DNA from: Armatimonadota bacterium | Lineage (GTDB): Bacteria; Armatimonadota; UBA10988 | Assembly (NCBI GenBank): GCA_016235455.1 | Contig: JACRKZ010000012.1 | Location: 1-64,000, forward strand | Reading direction: 5' to 3' | Length of the DNA stretch: 64,000 nucleotides | In this document: positions 19,362 to 28,016 of the stretch, piece by piece | How the letters are laid out: each line of letters opens with the position of its first letter | Numbering within the stretch: position 1 is the stretch's first letter | Made by a program: the position numbers and the translations under genes | Notes under the pieces: generated by a model | Database searches by the model: none | The model's input: only the letters and a program-made list of their open reading frames with translations | Told to the model about the DNA's origin: nothing

Positions 19362-19513
19362 GATGTGCGCTCCTCGTCCCTCACGCCTGGCCGGCTCGCA
19401 GGCGCTCGGCCCTACTATCGTCCGCGACGGTTCGCCGAGGGAATGCCCTGCCCTTCGGAGTTCATGACATATCCACGCGCCCGCGGCGACCCGCACCGAT
19501 CCTCTCGCTCCTT

Positions 19514-19543
19514 TTGACCTATCCAATGCCGATGTGGCACAAT
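19514..19543 (+). promoter_or_regulatory. Promoter for the AraC-family regulator
   Basis: TTGACC (19514-19519), an 18-base spacer and CACAAT (19538-19543) lie just ahead of the ATG at 19567. If it is used, the leader is under 20 bases and an alternative GTG at 19534 falls inside the promoter, which argues for the ATG. The 205-bp divergent gap should also hold the GH51 promoter and any AraC operator; I could not pick out a convincing repeat. Confidence 0.45.
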
Positions 19544-19566
19544 CCGGCGTCAGTAGGCGAAAGAAG

Positions 19567-20391
19567 ATGCCCAACATCAGCGTGACCATGGGTGCGTGGA
19601 ACCTCTCGCATCCGCTCGACTTCACGGTGAGCCGACCGCAAGGGCTGTCCGAATGGCTCTTCGTCTGCTTCCGCGTGCCGGTGGAACTGAAAATCGACGG
19701 CGCTCTGGTGCGCGGCGAGGCCGGCGACTGCATCCTCTACGAGCCCGGCGCGCCCCAGTGGTATCGCGGTCGCGGCGTGGGCCTCGACAACGACTGGCTG
19801 CACCTCGACGGACCCGGTATGGCCGAGGTGGCGCGCCGCTATGAACTGCCGGTCAACCGGCTCTTCCGCCCGCGCGACGTGGGCTTCGTGCCCGGCCTCA
19901 TTCAGGCCGTGCTGCACGAGCAGACCGCCGCCCGGCCCTATGCCGACCACGCCGCGGCCCTGCTGGTCGAGGAGCTGTGCCTGCGCCTGGGCCGCGCCTG
20001 CCACGCCGACTCGCCCATGGGCCTGACGCCCACCGAGGCCAGCCACTACGAGCTGTTCCAGTCCATCCGCGCCCAGGTCCACCAGCGCCTGCGGGAGCCG
20101 TGGGACGTGCCGCGCATGGCCAGCCTGGCCCACCTGAGCGTGCCGCGCTTCGCCGTGCTCTACAAGCGCTTCTACAACATCAGCCCGGTGGAGGATCTGA
20201 TCCGCGTGCGCCTGTCCTATGCGCAGCACCTGCTCACCAACACCACCATGAGCGTGGGCGAAGCCGCCGCGCAGAGCGGGTTCGACAACGTCTGCCACTT
20301 CAGCCGGCTGTTCCGCCGCCGCGTGGGCTGCGCACCGCGCCACTACCACCGCGTCGCCGCCGGCTCCTGGGCCGAGCACGGCCCCTCATGA
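19567..20391 (+). CDS. AraC-family transcriptional regulator
   Basis: A 274-residue protein. Residues about 10-140 form a cupin-like sugar-sensing domain. Residues about 165-265 carry the two helix-turn-helix units of the AraC/XylS family, including the signature region SVGEAAAQSGFDNVCHFSRLFRRRVGCAPRHY. It is expected to bind DNA in the cytoplasm and to activate a catabolic operon; the divergent GH51/lyase operon is the obvious target by position. The ATG at 19567 is preferred over GTG at 19534, which overlaps the predicted promoter. The stop overlaps the next ATG by four bases, so the GNAT-like gene is co-translated. Confidence 0.88.
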   Translation: MPNISVTMGAWNLSHPLDFTVSRPQGLSEWLFVCFRVPVELKIDGALVRGEAGDCILYEPGAPQWYRGRGVGLDNDWLHLDGPGMAEVARRYELPVNRLFRPRDVGFVPGLIQAVLHEQTAARPYADHAAALLVEELCLRLGRACHADSPMGLTPTEASHYELFQSIRAQVHQRLREPWDVPRMASLAHLSVPRFAVLYKRFYNISPVEDLIRVRLSYAQHLLTNTTMSVGEAAAQSGFDNVCHFSRLFRRRVGCAPRHYHRVAAGSWAEHGPS

Positions 20392-21143
20392 GCCACGCGG
20401 TCGACATGGCCGACGCCGTCGCCACCTTCGCCCACGGCTACGCCTGGCAGCGCAGCCGCACCTGGCCCTACCTGGCTGAGCGCTGTGGCCCGCTGTGGCG
20501 GCTGTACGACGCCGAACGCACGCGCGGCGACTACCGGCGCGAGGAGTTTGTCGCCGTCGGCGACGACCCGGCCGAGGTCGATGCACTGGCGAAGGCCACA
20601 ACGCGCGGGCGCTACGCGATCTGCGCGGTTCACCCCGGCCTCACGCCAATCACCAACCTGCGTGACGCCTACAAGGCGCTCGGCTATCGGCTCGGCGCGA
20701 CCGAGCCGCTGATGGTCCATGGCCTGGCCGACCTGCCCACTCCGCCGACGCCCGACGGCGTGACGCTGACTAAGGTGACCACGCCCGATCTCGCGCAACG
20801 GCTGGCGCACGCCACCGGCGAGTCGGCCCGGCGTCGGCCCGCCTACCTGGAGCCAGACAGCCCCGAACGGCAATGGGTGGCGTTGGCCGGCGAGGAGCCC
20901 GTGGGCTGGCTCACCAGCACGCTCGTGCCGAGCGGCCACACGTGGTGCGGCAACATGTACGTGCCGCCCCAGCACCGCCGCCGAGGCATCGCCCGCGCGC
21001 CGCTGGCCACCATGCTGGCCGACGACCGCGAGCGTGGCGCGCGCGGCGCGGTGCTGCTGGCCAGCCATACCGGCGCGCTGCTCTATCCCGTGGTCGGCTA
21101 CGAGCAGACGGGCACGCTGCTGGCGTTCACGCCTCGGCGCTGA
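20388..21143 (+). CDS. GNAT-family acetyltransferase-like protein
   Basis: A 251-residue protein translationally coupled to the AraC gene (ATGA overlap at 20388-20391). The second half carries a GNAT core: WVALAGEEPVGWLTSTLV for the central strands, MYVPPQHRRRGIARAPLATML as the acetyl-CoA pyrophosphate-binding loop (R/Q-x-x-G-I/A), and LLASHTGALLYPVVGYEQTG as the C-terminal strand. The first half (residues 1-110) is a degenerate duplicate, as in two-domain GNAT proteins. It probably acetylates a small molecule or protein N-terminus; the substrate is unknown and the link to the AraC regulon is by position only. Confidence 0.78.
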   Translation: MSHAVDMADAVATFAHGYAWQRSRTWPYLAERCGPLWRLYDAERTRGDYRREEFVAVGDDPAEVDALAKATTRGRYAICAVHPGLTPITNLRDAYKALGYRLGATEPLMVHGLADLPTPPTPDGVTLTKVTTPDLAQRLAHATGESARRRPAYLEPDSPERQWVALAGEEPVGWLTSTLVPSGHTWCGNMYVPPQHRRRGIARAPLATMLADDRERGARGAVLLASHTGALLYPVVGYEQTGTLLAFTPRR

Positions 21144-21186
21144 ATCCGGGTTGGGCGCTGCCCAGCACGACATCGGCGGTCGGCTC

Positions 21187-23154
21187 TTAGCGCCAGCGAT
21201 GGTCGCGGGTGACGGGGTTGGCCGGCACCTGGCGCAGGTACGGTCCGCGCCAATCGCCATGCCAGTCCACGCGCTGGCCGGCGGCATCGAGCGCGGCCGC
21301 GGGCGCCGCGCGGCGCGTCAGGTCCTCCAGGCTGGCCGGCAGCAGGCCACTGTCGGCCTGGAAGCGGCCGAGGGCGTCGAGCAGGGCTTGGCGCCGCTCG
21401 ACATACTGTCGCGGCACCTGGCGCAAGCGCGGTGCGAACCACGGGCTGGCCGCCAGGATGGCGGCCGCGACCACCATCGTGACCAGCATCGCGCGCGACG
21501 CGGCGCGCAGGCTGACCGTGGTGTCCGCCAGACGCTCCTCGTCCCACATCCTGCGGTTGGCCAGCCTCGCCAGGACCACTCCGACGGCCAGCCCAGCGGT
21601 CAACCAGTAGCTGCTCTGTGGCGCCAGGATGCGGATCAGGATCATGGCCACCAAGGCGATGGCCGGCGCGGCTTGGAACGCCCATCGCGGCCAACCGGGC
21701 CAGCGCTCTGAGCCGCGGTCGAGCAGCGTACTGGCCAGCAGCAGCGGCAGCAGCAGCGCGCCTGGCAGCTTCAGTAAGCCGGCCAACGGGATGGGTCCAA
21801 GCAGCGTTCCGTCGATCCACGCCGCAACGATGCAGACCGTCAGAACGGCGGCATTGGTCAAGGCCGCGCGCGGCCCGCCGGGCGCCAACACGACTGCGAG
21901 GAGCAGCAGCGGCCACAGCGCCAGCAGACCAAACAGCCCACCCAACGCCATGGCCACCATCGCCACCGCGCCAAGCGCCTGGCAGGTGAAGAGCAGCGTG
22001 GCGACGGCCACCAGCGACCAGCCCAGGCTGACACCCCAGCGCCAGCGTTCCCGCGCCACGAGCCACCCACAGGCCAACCACCAGCAGAGCAGCATCATGC
22101 CCACCTGGCCGGTCAGCAGCCGGGCGGCGGTGAGTGGCTCGCGGTAGTGGTAGTCGTGCGCGCCTTGGGCTGAACGTAACCCCGAGGGGTCGTACCGGCG
22201 CACCAGCGACGGTTCGACCGGCTCAAAGCGCAGGTCGACCATTTGGTCCAGCGTCACCACGCCATGGTACCGGCTGTCCCAGGCGCCGCTGGCCGGGTCG
22301 CGCCAGGCGGCCACCATCGCTAGACCAGGCGGCTGGCCGCCGCCCGCCGGGCTCTTTTCGCTATGCAGGCTGGTGGCCAGGGCCATCGGCTCGGACGCCG
22401 TGACCAGCAGCCGCAACAGTGTCCGCGGCGAGCCGCTGAGCCTCGAGATACGCAACGGGAAGTAGGGCTGCGGCGTGGCGAACCGGATCGACAGCGGCGG
22501 CAACGCTCCCGGCGTGGCGGCGTGTTCGGGCGGGATGCGCACGGCGACGAAACTATGGCCCGAGCCCGAGTAGGTGGCGGCCTCACGGGCCAGGTCCCGG
22601 GGCGCCTCGAACCCGGCGCCGCCAAGCCACTCGACCAACGCTGCGCCGGTGCGCGAGGTCAGCACGCTGACCTCGTAGCGCAAGTGCTGGCCTTGCGACA
22701 ACAACCGCACCTCGGGCGCCGAGGTGACCTTCGTGAGCGATGGAGGCGGCTCGGCTGGCCCGCGACTGATGTTCGGCGAAGGCATGAAGTCGAGGAAGGC
22801 CAGCGGCCCCGTCTGGGCGAGGACCCCCGACTCGATCAGCCGCTCGCGCTGCGCCGAGCGCGCAAACGCCGCCTTGAGCTGCGCCGGGTCGGCCACGCTG
22901 ATATCAGAGTCCTGGGGCTGGCCCGGCACCGGCAGCAGCCAGCAGAAGCCGCGCGCTGACCCGCGATGCGCGATGGCGACGGTCAGTGTCTCAGTGCCCG
23001 ATTCCCACTGAATCCAGGCCGTCTGCGCCGTCTCTAGCACCGGCTGCGCGCCGCCCGGCAGCGCTGTGGTCATCCGCAACGGAACCAACATCCCGTCGCC
23101 CCAGGCCGCGCCCACAACCAACAGCAACCACCAGGCCCCCCGTCGCACGCCCAT
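21187..23154 (-). CDS. DUF2330 membrane protein with a GspG-like C-terminal segment
   Basis: A 655-residue protein. It has a signal peptide (residues 1-19), a large outer domain at about 20-360, seven to nine membrane helices at about 370-570, and a C-terminal soluble tail. The outer domain has WIQWESGTETLTVAIAHRG followed by CWLLPVP, the hallmark of DUF2330. The last 75 residues, with LLDALGRFQADSGLLPASLEDL and GPYLRQVPANPVT, read like the C-terminal part of a GspG-type major pseudopilin. The biochemical role of DUF2330 is unknown; the tail suggests contact with the pseudopilins of this genome, which is inference. GGGAG lies seven bases before the ATG at 23154. It is convergent with the GNAT-like gene. 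Confidence 0.72.
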   Translation of the reverse strand: MGVRRGAWWLLLVVGAAWGDGMLVPLRMTTALPGGAQPVLETAQTAWIQWESGTETLTVAIAHRGSARGFCWLLPVPGQPQDSDISVADPAQLKAAFARSAQRERLIESGVLAQTGPLAFLDFMPSPNISRGPAEPPPSLTKVTSAPEVRLLSQGQHLRYEVSVLTSRTGAALVEWLGGAGFEAPRDLAREAATYSGSGHSFVAVRIPPEHAATPGALPPLSIRFATPQPYFPLRISRLSGSPRTLLRLLVTASEPMALATSLHSEKSPAGGGQPPGLAMVAAWRDPASGAWDSRYHGVVTLDQMVDLRFEPVEPSLVRRYDPSGLRSAQGAHDYHYREPLTAARLLTGQVGMMLLCWWLACGWLVARERWRWGVSLGWSLVAVATLLFTCQALGAVAMVAMALGGLFGLLALWPLLLLAVVLAPGGPRAALTNAAVLTVCIVAAWIDGTLLGPIPLAGLLKLPGALLLPLLLASTLLDRGSERWPGWPRWAFQAAPAIALVAMILIRILAPQSSYWLTAGLAVGVVLARLANRRMWDEERLADTTVSLRAASRAMLVTMVVAAAILAASPWFAPRLRQVPRQYVERRQALLDALGRFQADSGLLPASLEDLTRRAAPAAALDAAGQRVDWHGDWRGPYLRQVPANPVTRDHRWR

Positions 23155-23194
23155 CGCAGCGCTCCCGACGGGAGGATACCCGGTCAGCAGTGAT

Positions 23195-23224
23195 GTATAA
23201 CATCCACGCGCAACGGCCGCGCAA
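23195..23224 (-). promoter_or_regulatory. Possible promoter for the DUF2330 gene
   Basis: On the minus strand TTGCGC (23224-23219), an 18-base spacer and TTATAC (23200-23195), 41 bases before the ATG at 23154. The -35 match is weak. Confidence 0.3.
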
Positions 23225-23239
23225 CTACTGGCCGCCGGC

Positions 23240-24598
23240 TCAGCGCGCCGCGTCCAGCGTCTTGACGCACAGCCCCGGATCGTCGGTCAAGATGCCCGTC
23301 ACGCCCAGCGACGCCAGCCGCTGCATGTCCGCCGGTCCGTTCACGGTCCAGGCGTAGACCGCCATGCCACGCTGCGCCGCCTCGCGCATGAACTCGGGGG
23401 TGAGGCTGCCGTAAGCGGCATTGAACCCGCGCACACCAACCAGGAGCAGGTCGCGGAGGTAGCCGGCCTGGCGCTTGGCGGGCACCGAGCAGATGAGCAC
23501 GATGGGCGAATTCGGCAGGCTGGCGCGCGCCGCGGCAGCCTCGGCCACGGTCCACGGGCCCAGCAGCACCTGGTCTTCCATGCCGCGTTCGACGACCAAT
23601 CTGGCGATGTCGGCGGTCAGCCCGGTCTGCTTGAGGTCCAGCAGCAGCGAGCCGCGGCCCTTGGCCAGGTCCAGCATCTCGGCCAGTGTCGGCACCGGCT
23701 CGCCCTTGTACTTGGCGTCCTTCCAGGAGCCGGCATCGAGCTGCTTGATCTCGGCCAGAGTCATGTCCTCGGGCTTGCGCGGGTCGCCTGCCGTGCGCTG
23801 GAACGTGCCGTCGTGCAGCAGCACGATGTGGCCGTCTCGACTGCGCCGCACATCGACTTCCACCACGCTCGCGCCAGCGTCGAAGGCTTCGCGCGCCGAG
23901 GCCAGCGTGTTCTCCGGCGCATGGGCCGAGTTGCCGCGGTGGCCAACGACGATGGGCGCGCCGCGTTCGACGCCAGGCTCGGCCGGCGGCAGCTTCTCCA
24001 CGCGCAGGTTGCCAAACGTGGCCGAGACGTCGCTGACCAACAGGCCCACGCGCCCGGCATCGCGCTCGGCCACGGGGCTGGTCAGCACCAGCACGCCGTC
24101 GATGAAGGCCCGCGCCTGGCCGCCGCGCACTTCCGTGCGCAGCCGGTGGCTCACGCCGGTCTCAGCCTTGGTCGAGCCGGCAGTCTTGGCCGTCACGCGC
24201 CACGCCACCTTGGCCACCGAGCCCACGCCACGCGCTATCTCAAGCCCGTTAGGCGCGCTGCGGTCGAAGCGGTTGGTGAACAACGTGAAGCCGCTGTCGT
24301 CGAGCCGCGTGACCAGCGCCAGCCAACGGCCAGAGTTCTTGGCCGAGTCGAAGGCGGCATCCACCTCGACCGCCACATCGGCCAGCGGCGGCACAGGCAG
24401 CGTCAGCAGCGCCAGGCCATTGACCCCATCGACCTTCAGCTGACCGTCGGCCACGGTCCACCGGCCGCCCTGGGCCACGAAGCCCTCGGGCAGCGCGCCG
24501 GCCTGGGCGAAAGCCTGGGTCAGCACCGGCTCACCGGTCAGTGGCGCCTCGCTCGGCGCGGCCAGCAGTAGCAACGATACGAACAACGACGACCACAC
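23240..24598 (-). CDS. Glycerophosphodiester phosphodiesterase with N-terminal LamG/DUF1080-like domain
   Basis: A 452-residue secreted protein starting at GTG 24598, where GGAGAG lies six bases upstream; no ATG nearby fits. Residues 1-17 are a signal peptide. Residues about 25-205 form a jelly-roll domain resembling DUF1080/LamG. Residues about 213-450 are the GDPD barrel, with GHRGNSAHAPENTLAS, VEVDVRRSRDGHIVLLHDG (catalytic His pair and metal-binding Glu/Asp) and LLLDLKQTG. It would hydrolyse glycerophosphodiesters such as deacylated phospholipids or teichoic-acid-like polymers to glycerol-3-phosphate and an alcohol, outside the cytoplasm. The fusion to a lectin-like domain is common in Planctomycetota and Armatimonadota but not in the short E. 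coli enzyme. Confidence 0.88.
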   Translation of the reverse strand: MWSSLFVSLLLLAAPSEAPLTGEPVLTQAFAQAGALPEGFVAQGGRWTVADGQLKVDGVNGLALLTLPVPPLADVAVEVDAAFDSAKNSGRWLALVTRLDDSGFTLFTNRFDRSAPNGLEIARGVGSVAKVAWRVTAKTAGSTKAETGVSHRLRTEVRGGQARAFIDGVLVLTSPVAERDAGRVGLLVSDVSATFGNLRVEKLPPAEPGVERGAPIVVGHRGNSAHAPENTLASAREAFDAGASVVEVDVRRSRDGHIVLLHDGTFQRTAGDPRKPEDMTLAEIKQLDAGSWKDAKYKGEPVPTLAEMLDLAKGRGSLLLDLKQTGLTADIARLVVERGMEDQVLLGPWTVAEAAAARASLPNSPIVLICSVPAKRQAGYLRDLLLVGVRGFNAAYGSLTPEFMREAAQRGMAVYAWTVNGPADMQRLASLGVTGILTDDPGLCVKTLDAAR

Positions 24599-24698
24599 AG
24601 CAGTCTCTCCACAGCCACAATCATCGCCCGGCCGGGTTAGGCCGCGACGGCTCGCGGGTTAGCGGCGCGTCAAGCTGGATCCCGGCCGACTCAGGCCA

Positions 24699-25832
24699 TC
24701 ACCCGAACGTCGGCACCTCCACCCGCGCGCCGCCCTGCATGGCCGATTCGTGCGCACAGATGCCGGCTGCGGTCCAGTTGGCCGCGGTCACCGCGCTGAT
24801 CGCCGAGGGCCGACCCTCGACGATGCTGCGCACGAACTCATGCACCAGGTGCGGATGCGAGCCGTGATGCCCACCGCCCTGCTCGAACGACAGGTGCGTC
24901 TCCTGGTTGTTGTAGACGAAGCGCTGGGTGTACCGGGCGATCTCGGGCGGCAGCAGGTCGGCGCGGTCGGCCGGCACCGGCCGGCTGGCGCTGCCCGCGC
25001 GGCGCGAGCCGGGCTCGACCGGCGACATGGTGAACAGCACCGGGTCCTCGCGCTCCATCTGCCACTCGTAGCAGGCGTTCTCGCCATAGACCACGAAGCT
25101 CTCCATGTACTCGCGCGCGGCGTGGAACAAGGTGCGCGTCACCTCGGCGGCCAGGCCCTCGGCTTCGAGCTGGAAGATGGCCGTCTCGATGGGAAACGGC
25201 TGGCCGTAGCGCGCCTGCAGCTCGGGCCGCATGGTGCCCGACCCGAAGCAGTGCACGCTCACCGCGCGCGTGTCGGCGATGGCCAGCAGCGGCGCGACGG
25301 CGTGGGTGGCATACCACATCGGCGGCAGGCCCAGCCAATAGGGCGGCCACTGCTCCATATCCTGATAGTGCGCGCCACGCAGGAACTGGATGCGGCCGAA
25401 GGCGCCGTCGGCCAACAGGCTCCTGGCATGGAAGAACTGGCGCGTGTAGACCGCCGTCTCCATCATCATGTAGTTGCGGCCGGAGACGCGTTCGGCGGCC
25501 ACCACGGCGCGCAGGTCGGCCAGGCTGGTGGCCATGGGCACGGTCGAGGCGCAGTGCTTGCCGCAGCCCAACGCCGCGATGGCCTGGGCGGCGTGGTCGG
25601 GAATGCCGGAGACGAGATGCACCGCGTCGATGTCGTCGGCAGCCAGCAGGTCGTCGAAGCTCTCGAAGCGCCGATGCACGGCGAAGCGTCCGCCGACACT
25701 CGCCAGCCGCTCGGGGTCGAGGTCACAGATGGCCACCGAGGCCACGTCGGGATGGTCGAGGTAGATCGGCACGAACTCCTTGCCGAAGCCAAGCCCCACC
25801 ACCGCCACGCGTATGCCGTCCGCCTTGCCCAT
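24699..25832 (-). CDS. Gfo/Idh/MocA-family oxidoreductase-like protein lacking the EKP motif
   Basis: A 377-residue protein with a Rossmann N-terminus (VAVVGLGFGKEF, then DLDPERL) for NAD(P) binding and the usual alpha/beta C-terminal domain. Typical members have E-K-P in the motif after GKH, where the Lys contacts substrate and nicotinamide. Here the same place reads GKHCASTVPMA, so the Glu-Lys pair is replaced by Thr-Val while Pro-Met-Ala is kept. The HLVSGIPDH, METAVYTRQ and GGGHHGSHPHLVHEF stretches are otherwise family-like. It may be a non-catalytic binder or an enzyme of altered chemistry; sugar or inositol substrates are known for the family. GGAGG lies seven bases before the ATG. It stands alone. 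Confidence 0.8.
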   Translation of the reverse strand: MGKADGIRVAVVGLGFGKEFVPIYLDHPDVASVAICDLDPERLASVGGRFAVHRRFESFDDLLAADDIDAVHLVSGIPDHAAQAIAALGCGKHCASTVPMATSLADLRAVVAAERVSGRNYMMMETAVYTRQFFHARSLLADGAFGRIQFLRGAHYQDMEQWPPYWLGLPPMWYATHAVAPLLAIADTRAVSVHCFGSGTMRPELQARYGQPFPIETAIFQLEAEGLAAEVTRTLFHAAREYMESFVVYGENACYEWQMEREDPVLFTMSPVEPGSRRAGSASRPVPADRADLLPPEIARYTQRFVYNNQETHLSFEQGGGHHGSHPHLVHEFVRSIVEGRPSAISAVTAANWTAAGICAHESAMQGGARVEVPTFG

Positions 25833-25930
25833 CGTCGCGCCTCCGCTGCGTCACGGGCAGCGAGTTCGGGGGCACTGCGGGGGATCCTGCCGATGTCGAT
25901 GCCACACCAACCCTGTTGGCCGGCCAACGA

Positions 25931-26000
25931 TCCGCAGATGACGCAGATAACGCAGACGGCGGATCGTCTCATCTGAGTACTGCGTACCTGCGAATCTTCG
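25931..26000. repeat. Remnant of a dispersed CGCAGAT-type intergenic repeat
   Basis: Between two minus-strand genes the sequence repeats GCAGATGACGCAGATAACGCAG and then runs through an inverted counterpart (CATCTGAGTACTGCG). Its translation on one strand gives the CVICVICG string that I associate with dispersed intergenic repeats in many bacterial genomes. It is the only copy I recognise in this window. Confidence 0.4.
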
Positions 26001-26043
26001 GAGCGATTCCGCTCAGGTTGCCCGCAGGCCGCGGCGCCTGCCC

Positions 26044-27567
26044 TCAGCGCACCACGGACAGCCGGTCCCACATGTCGCACTCCGCGGTACGCACGCCGTC
26101 GATCACCTGGGGCTGGTCGTCGAGCACCATGGCATTGTCACGCGCCGCAACATAGGCCGGCCAGTCGGGCAGGCCCGGCGCCGACGGCGCTCCAGAGATC
26201 GCGAAGTTGGCCCAGGCTGTGTTCATCAGTTCGGCCAGCCGGCGATGGTTCTGCCGGTACTGCACACCGTCCACCTGGCCGAAGACGAACGGGATCTCCG
26301 CGCCGTGAAACGCGCCCAGCCCCAGCCGGTTCGACAGCGCCGTCGTCTCGCGGAACCAGTAGCGCCAAGTGGGCTGGCCGGCAGCGGCATGCCAGCGCGC
26401 CACGCGCCGGCAGGTAGCCGTGAACGACGCGTCGCCCAGCGCGGCGGTGTAGACAGTGGCAGCATCGGCATCGGTCTTGACCGGATAGACGCGCATTACC
26501 TCGGCGCCGGCGGTGGGTGACAGGCGGTTGAGCAGCGCCTCCAGTTCGCGCTTAGTGCGCGGGCCGCCGCGCATCGCGAAGAGCGTGCCCTCGTCGCCGT
26601 TGCTGCCAATGAGCAGCGGCACCGCCGCGCCGCGGCCCGCGGCCAGCGTGGCGGCGGGGCTCTCCGTGAGCACCGTGCCGTCGAGGCAGAGCATGTCCTG
26701 GCCGCTGGTGCCCGGCGTGGCGCCGATGCCGTGATAGGCCTTGACCAGATCCGCCGCCGGCAGGCGCCGCAGCGCGGCCAGCGAGGTGTCGCGCACACCG
26801 GCATCGGCCAGCTTGCGCAGCCAAATGGTCTGCGACGCGGCCACGGTGCGCACGCCGTTGGGCGCGGCGCCGCTCTGGGCGATGGCGCGGTGGAACAGCC
26901 CCCGGGCCGCCGGGCTGGCCAGCAGTGTGCAGGTGCTCAGCGCGCCGGCCGATTCGCCGAAGATGGTCACGCAGCCCGGATTGCCGCCGAACGCGGCGAT
27001 GTTGTCGCGCACCCAGCGGAGCGCGGCAATCTGGTCGAGCAGGCCCCAGTTGCCCTGCGGCCCGGCGCCGAGCCCGGCGTGCGTCAGGAACCCGAACGCG
27101 CCCAACCGGTAGTTGATGGTGACCACGATCACGCCGCGCCGGGCGAGCTGGGTGCCGTCGTAATAGCCCTTGGCCGAGCCGCCGTTGACCAGCCCGCCGC
27201 CATGGATCCAGACCATGACCGGCCGCGGCTGCGCGCGGTCGGCGGGGCACCAGAGGTTGAGCGTCAGGCAGTCCTCGCTCTGCTTGGCCTCGGCCGCGCG
27301 GCCGCGTTCGAACGGCTGGTCGCTGGCCTCCTGCGGGCAGCAGTCGCCAAAAGCCGTGCAAGCGCGGGCGGTCGTCCACGGTGTGGGCGGCTGCGGCGGA
27401 CACCAGCGCAGCTCACCGACCGGCGGCGCCGCATACGGCAAGCCGAGGTAGGTCACGATGCCGTTGCCGGCCGTGCCGGTAACCGGGCCAGCGGTGGTGC
27501 GGACCAGCGTCTCGGGTGCGGCGAAGGCGGCGGCGGCAACGAACACGGCGAGCAGGCAGCGGCGCAT
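26044..27567 (-). CDS. Secreted type-B carboxylesterase
   Basis: A 507-residue enzyme with signal peptide (residues 1-17). The oxyanion hole is HGGG in VWIHGGGLVNGG, the nucleophile elbow is GESAG in TIFGESAGALST, the acidic residue is in SNGDEGTLF and the catalytic His is in GAFHGAEIPFVFG, so the triad of the carboxylesterase/acetylcholinesterase family is complete. It would cleave esters, possibly acyl groups on plant polymers, outside the cytoplasm. GAGGAG lies seven bases before the ATG at 27567; the frame is open upstream to 27633 but without a signal-like sequence. Next on the same strand upstream is a small membrane protein gene 78 bases away. Confidence 0.9.
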   Translation of the reverse strand: MRRCLLAVFVAAAAFAAPETLVRTTAGPVTGTAGNGIVTYLGLPYAAPPVGELRWCPPQPPTPWTTARACTAFGDCCPQEASDQPFERGRAAEAKQSEDCLTLNLWCPADRAQPRPVMVWIHGGGLVNGGSAKGYYDGTQLARRGVIVVTINYRLGAFGFLTHAGLGAGPQGNWGLLDQIAALRWVRDNIAAFGGNPGCVTIFGESAGALSTCTLLASPAARGLFHRAIAQSGAAPNGVRTVAASQTIWLRKLADAGVRDTSLAALRRLPAADLVKAYHGIGATPGTSGQDMLCLDGTVLTESPAATLAAGRGAAVPLLIGSNGDEGTLFAMRGGPRTKRELEALLNRLSPTAGAEVMRVYPVKTDADAATVYTAALGDASFTATCRRVARWHAAAGQPTWRYWFRETTALSNRLGLGAFHGAEIPFVFGQVDGVQYRQNHRRLAELMNTAWANFAISGAPSAPGLPDWPAYVAARDNAMVLDDQPQVIDGVRTAECDMWDRLSVVR

Positions 27568-27645
27568 GGTGTCACTCCTCGCAGCGCAGTGACGCCCGCT
27601 GGCGCCGCGACGTTCAGTGCCGCGTTTGGCCAAGGTGTGAACGGC

Positions 27646-27927
27646 TCACGCGACGCGTTTGGGCCAGGCGATGAGGCCCAGCGTGAACCAGATGGCCGAG
27701 AGCAGCGCCCAGGTGCCGTCGGCGAAGACGTTGATGCGGTGCATGTCCTGGCCGGTGCTCGCCGCGATCATCGCGGGCGCACCGGTGCTGGGGTTGCTGG
27801 CCAGCCGCGTGAAGCGCTCGGTGGCCTCGACCAGCAAGCCGTAGTCGGAGACGAGCATGACCACGCTCAGCGCGAACGCCGCCGTCGCGGGCAGCAGGAC
27901 CAGGCCGATGATCACCGAGCGATGCAT
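27646..27927 (-). CDS. Small two-helix membrane protein
   Basis: A 93-residue protein. Hydrophobic stretches at residues about 5-27 and 70-88 predict two membrane helices with an exported or cytoplasmic loop of about 40 residues between. GGGAG lies seven bases before the ATG at 27927. A longer frame to 28011 adds a low-complexity leader and overlaps the divergent gene's upstream region. The family is not recognised. It is 78 bases upstream of the carboxylesterase and could be co-transcribed with it. Confidence 0.65.
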   Translation of the reverse strand: MHRSVIIGLVLLPATAAFALSVVMLVSDYGLLVEATERFTRLASNPSTGAPAMIAASTGQDMHRINVFADGTWALLSAIWFTLGLIAWPKRVA

Positions 27928-28016
27928 TGCTTGCTCCCTGGACGCCAACCCCGGCGCTCCGGCAGGTCCAGGCGGCCCGGCGCCGAACCATGCCCGCGGA
28001 CCGCGGACCACGAACC

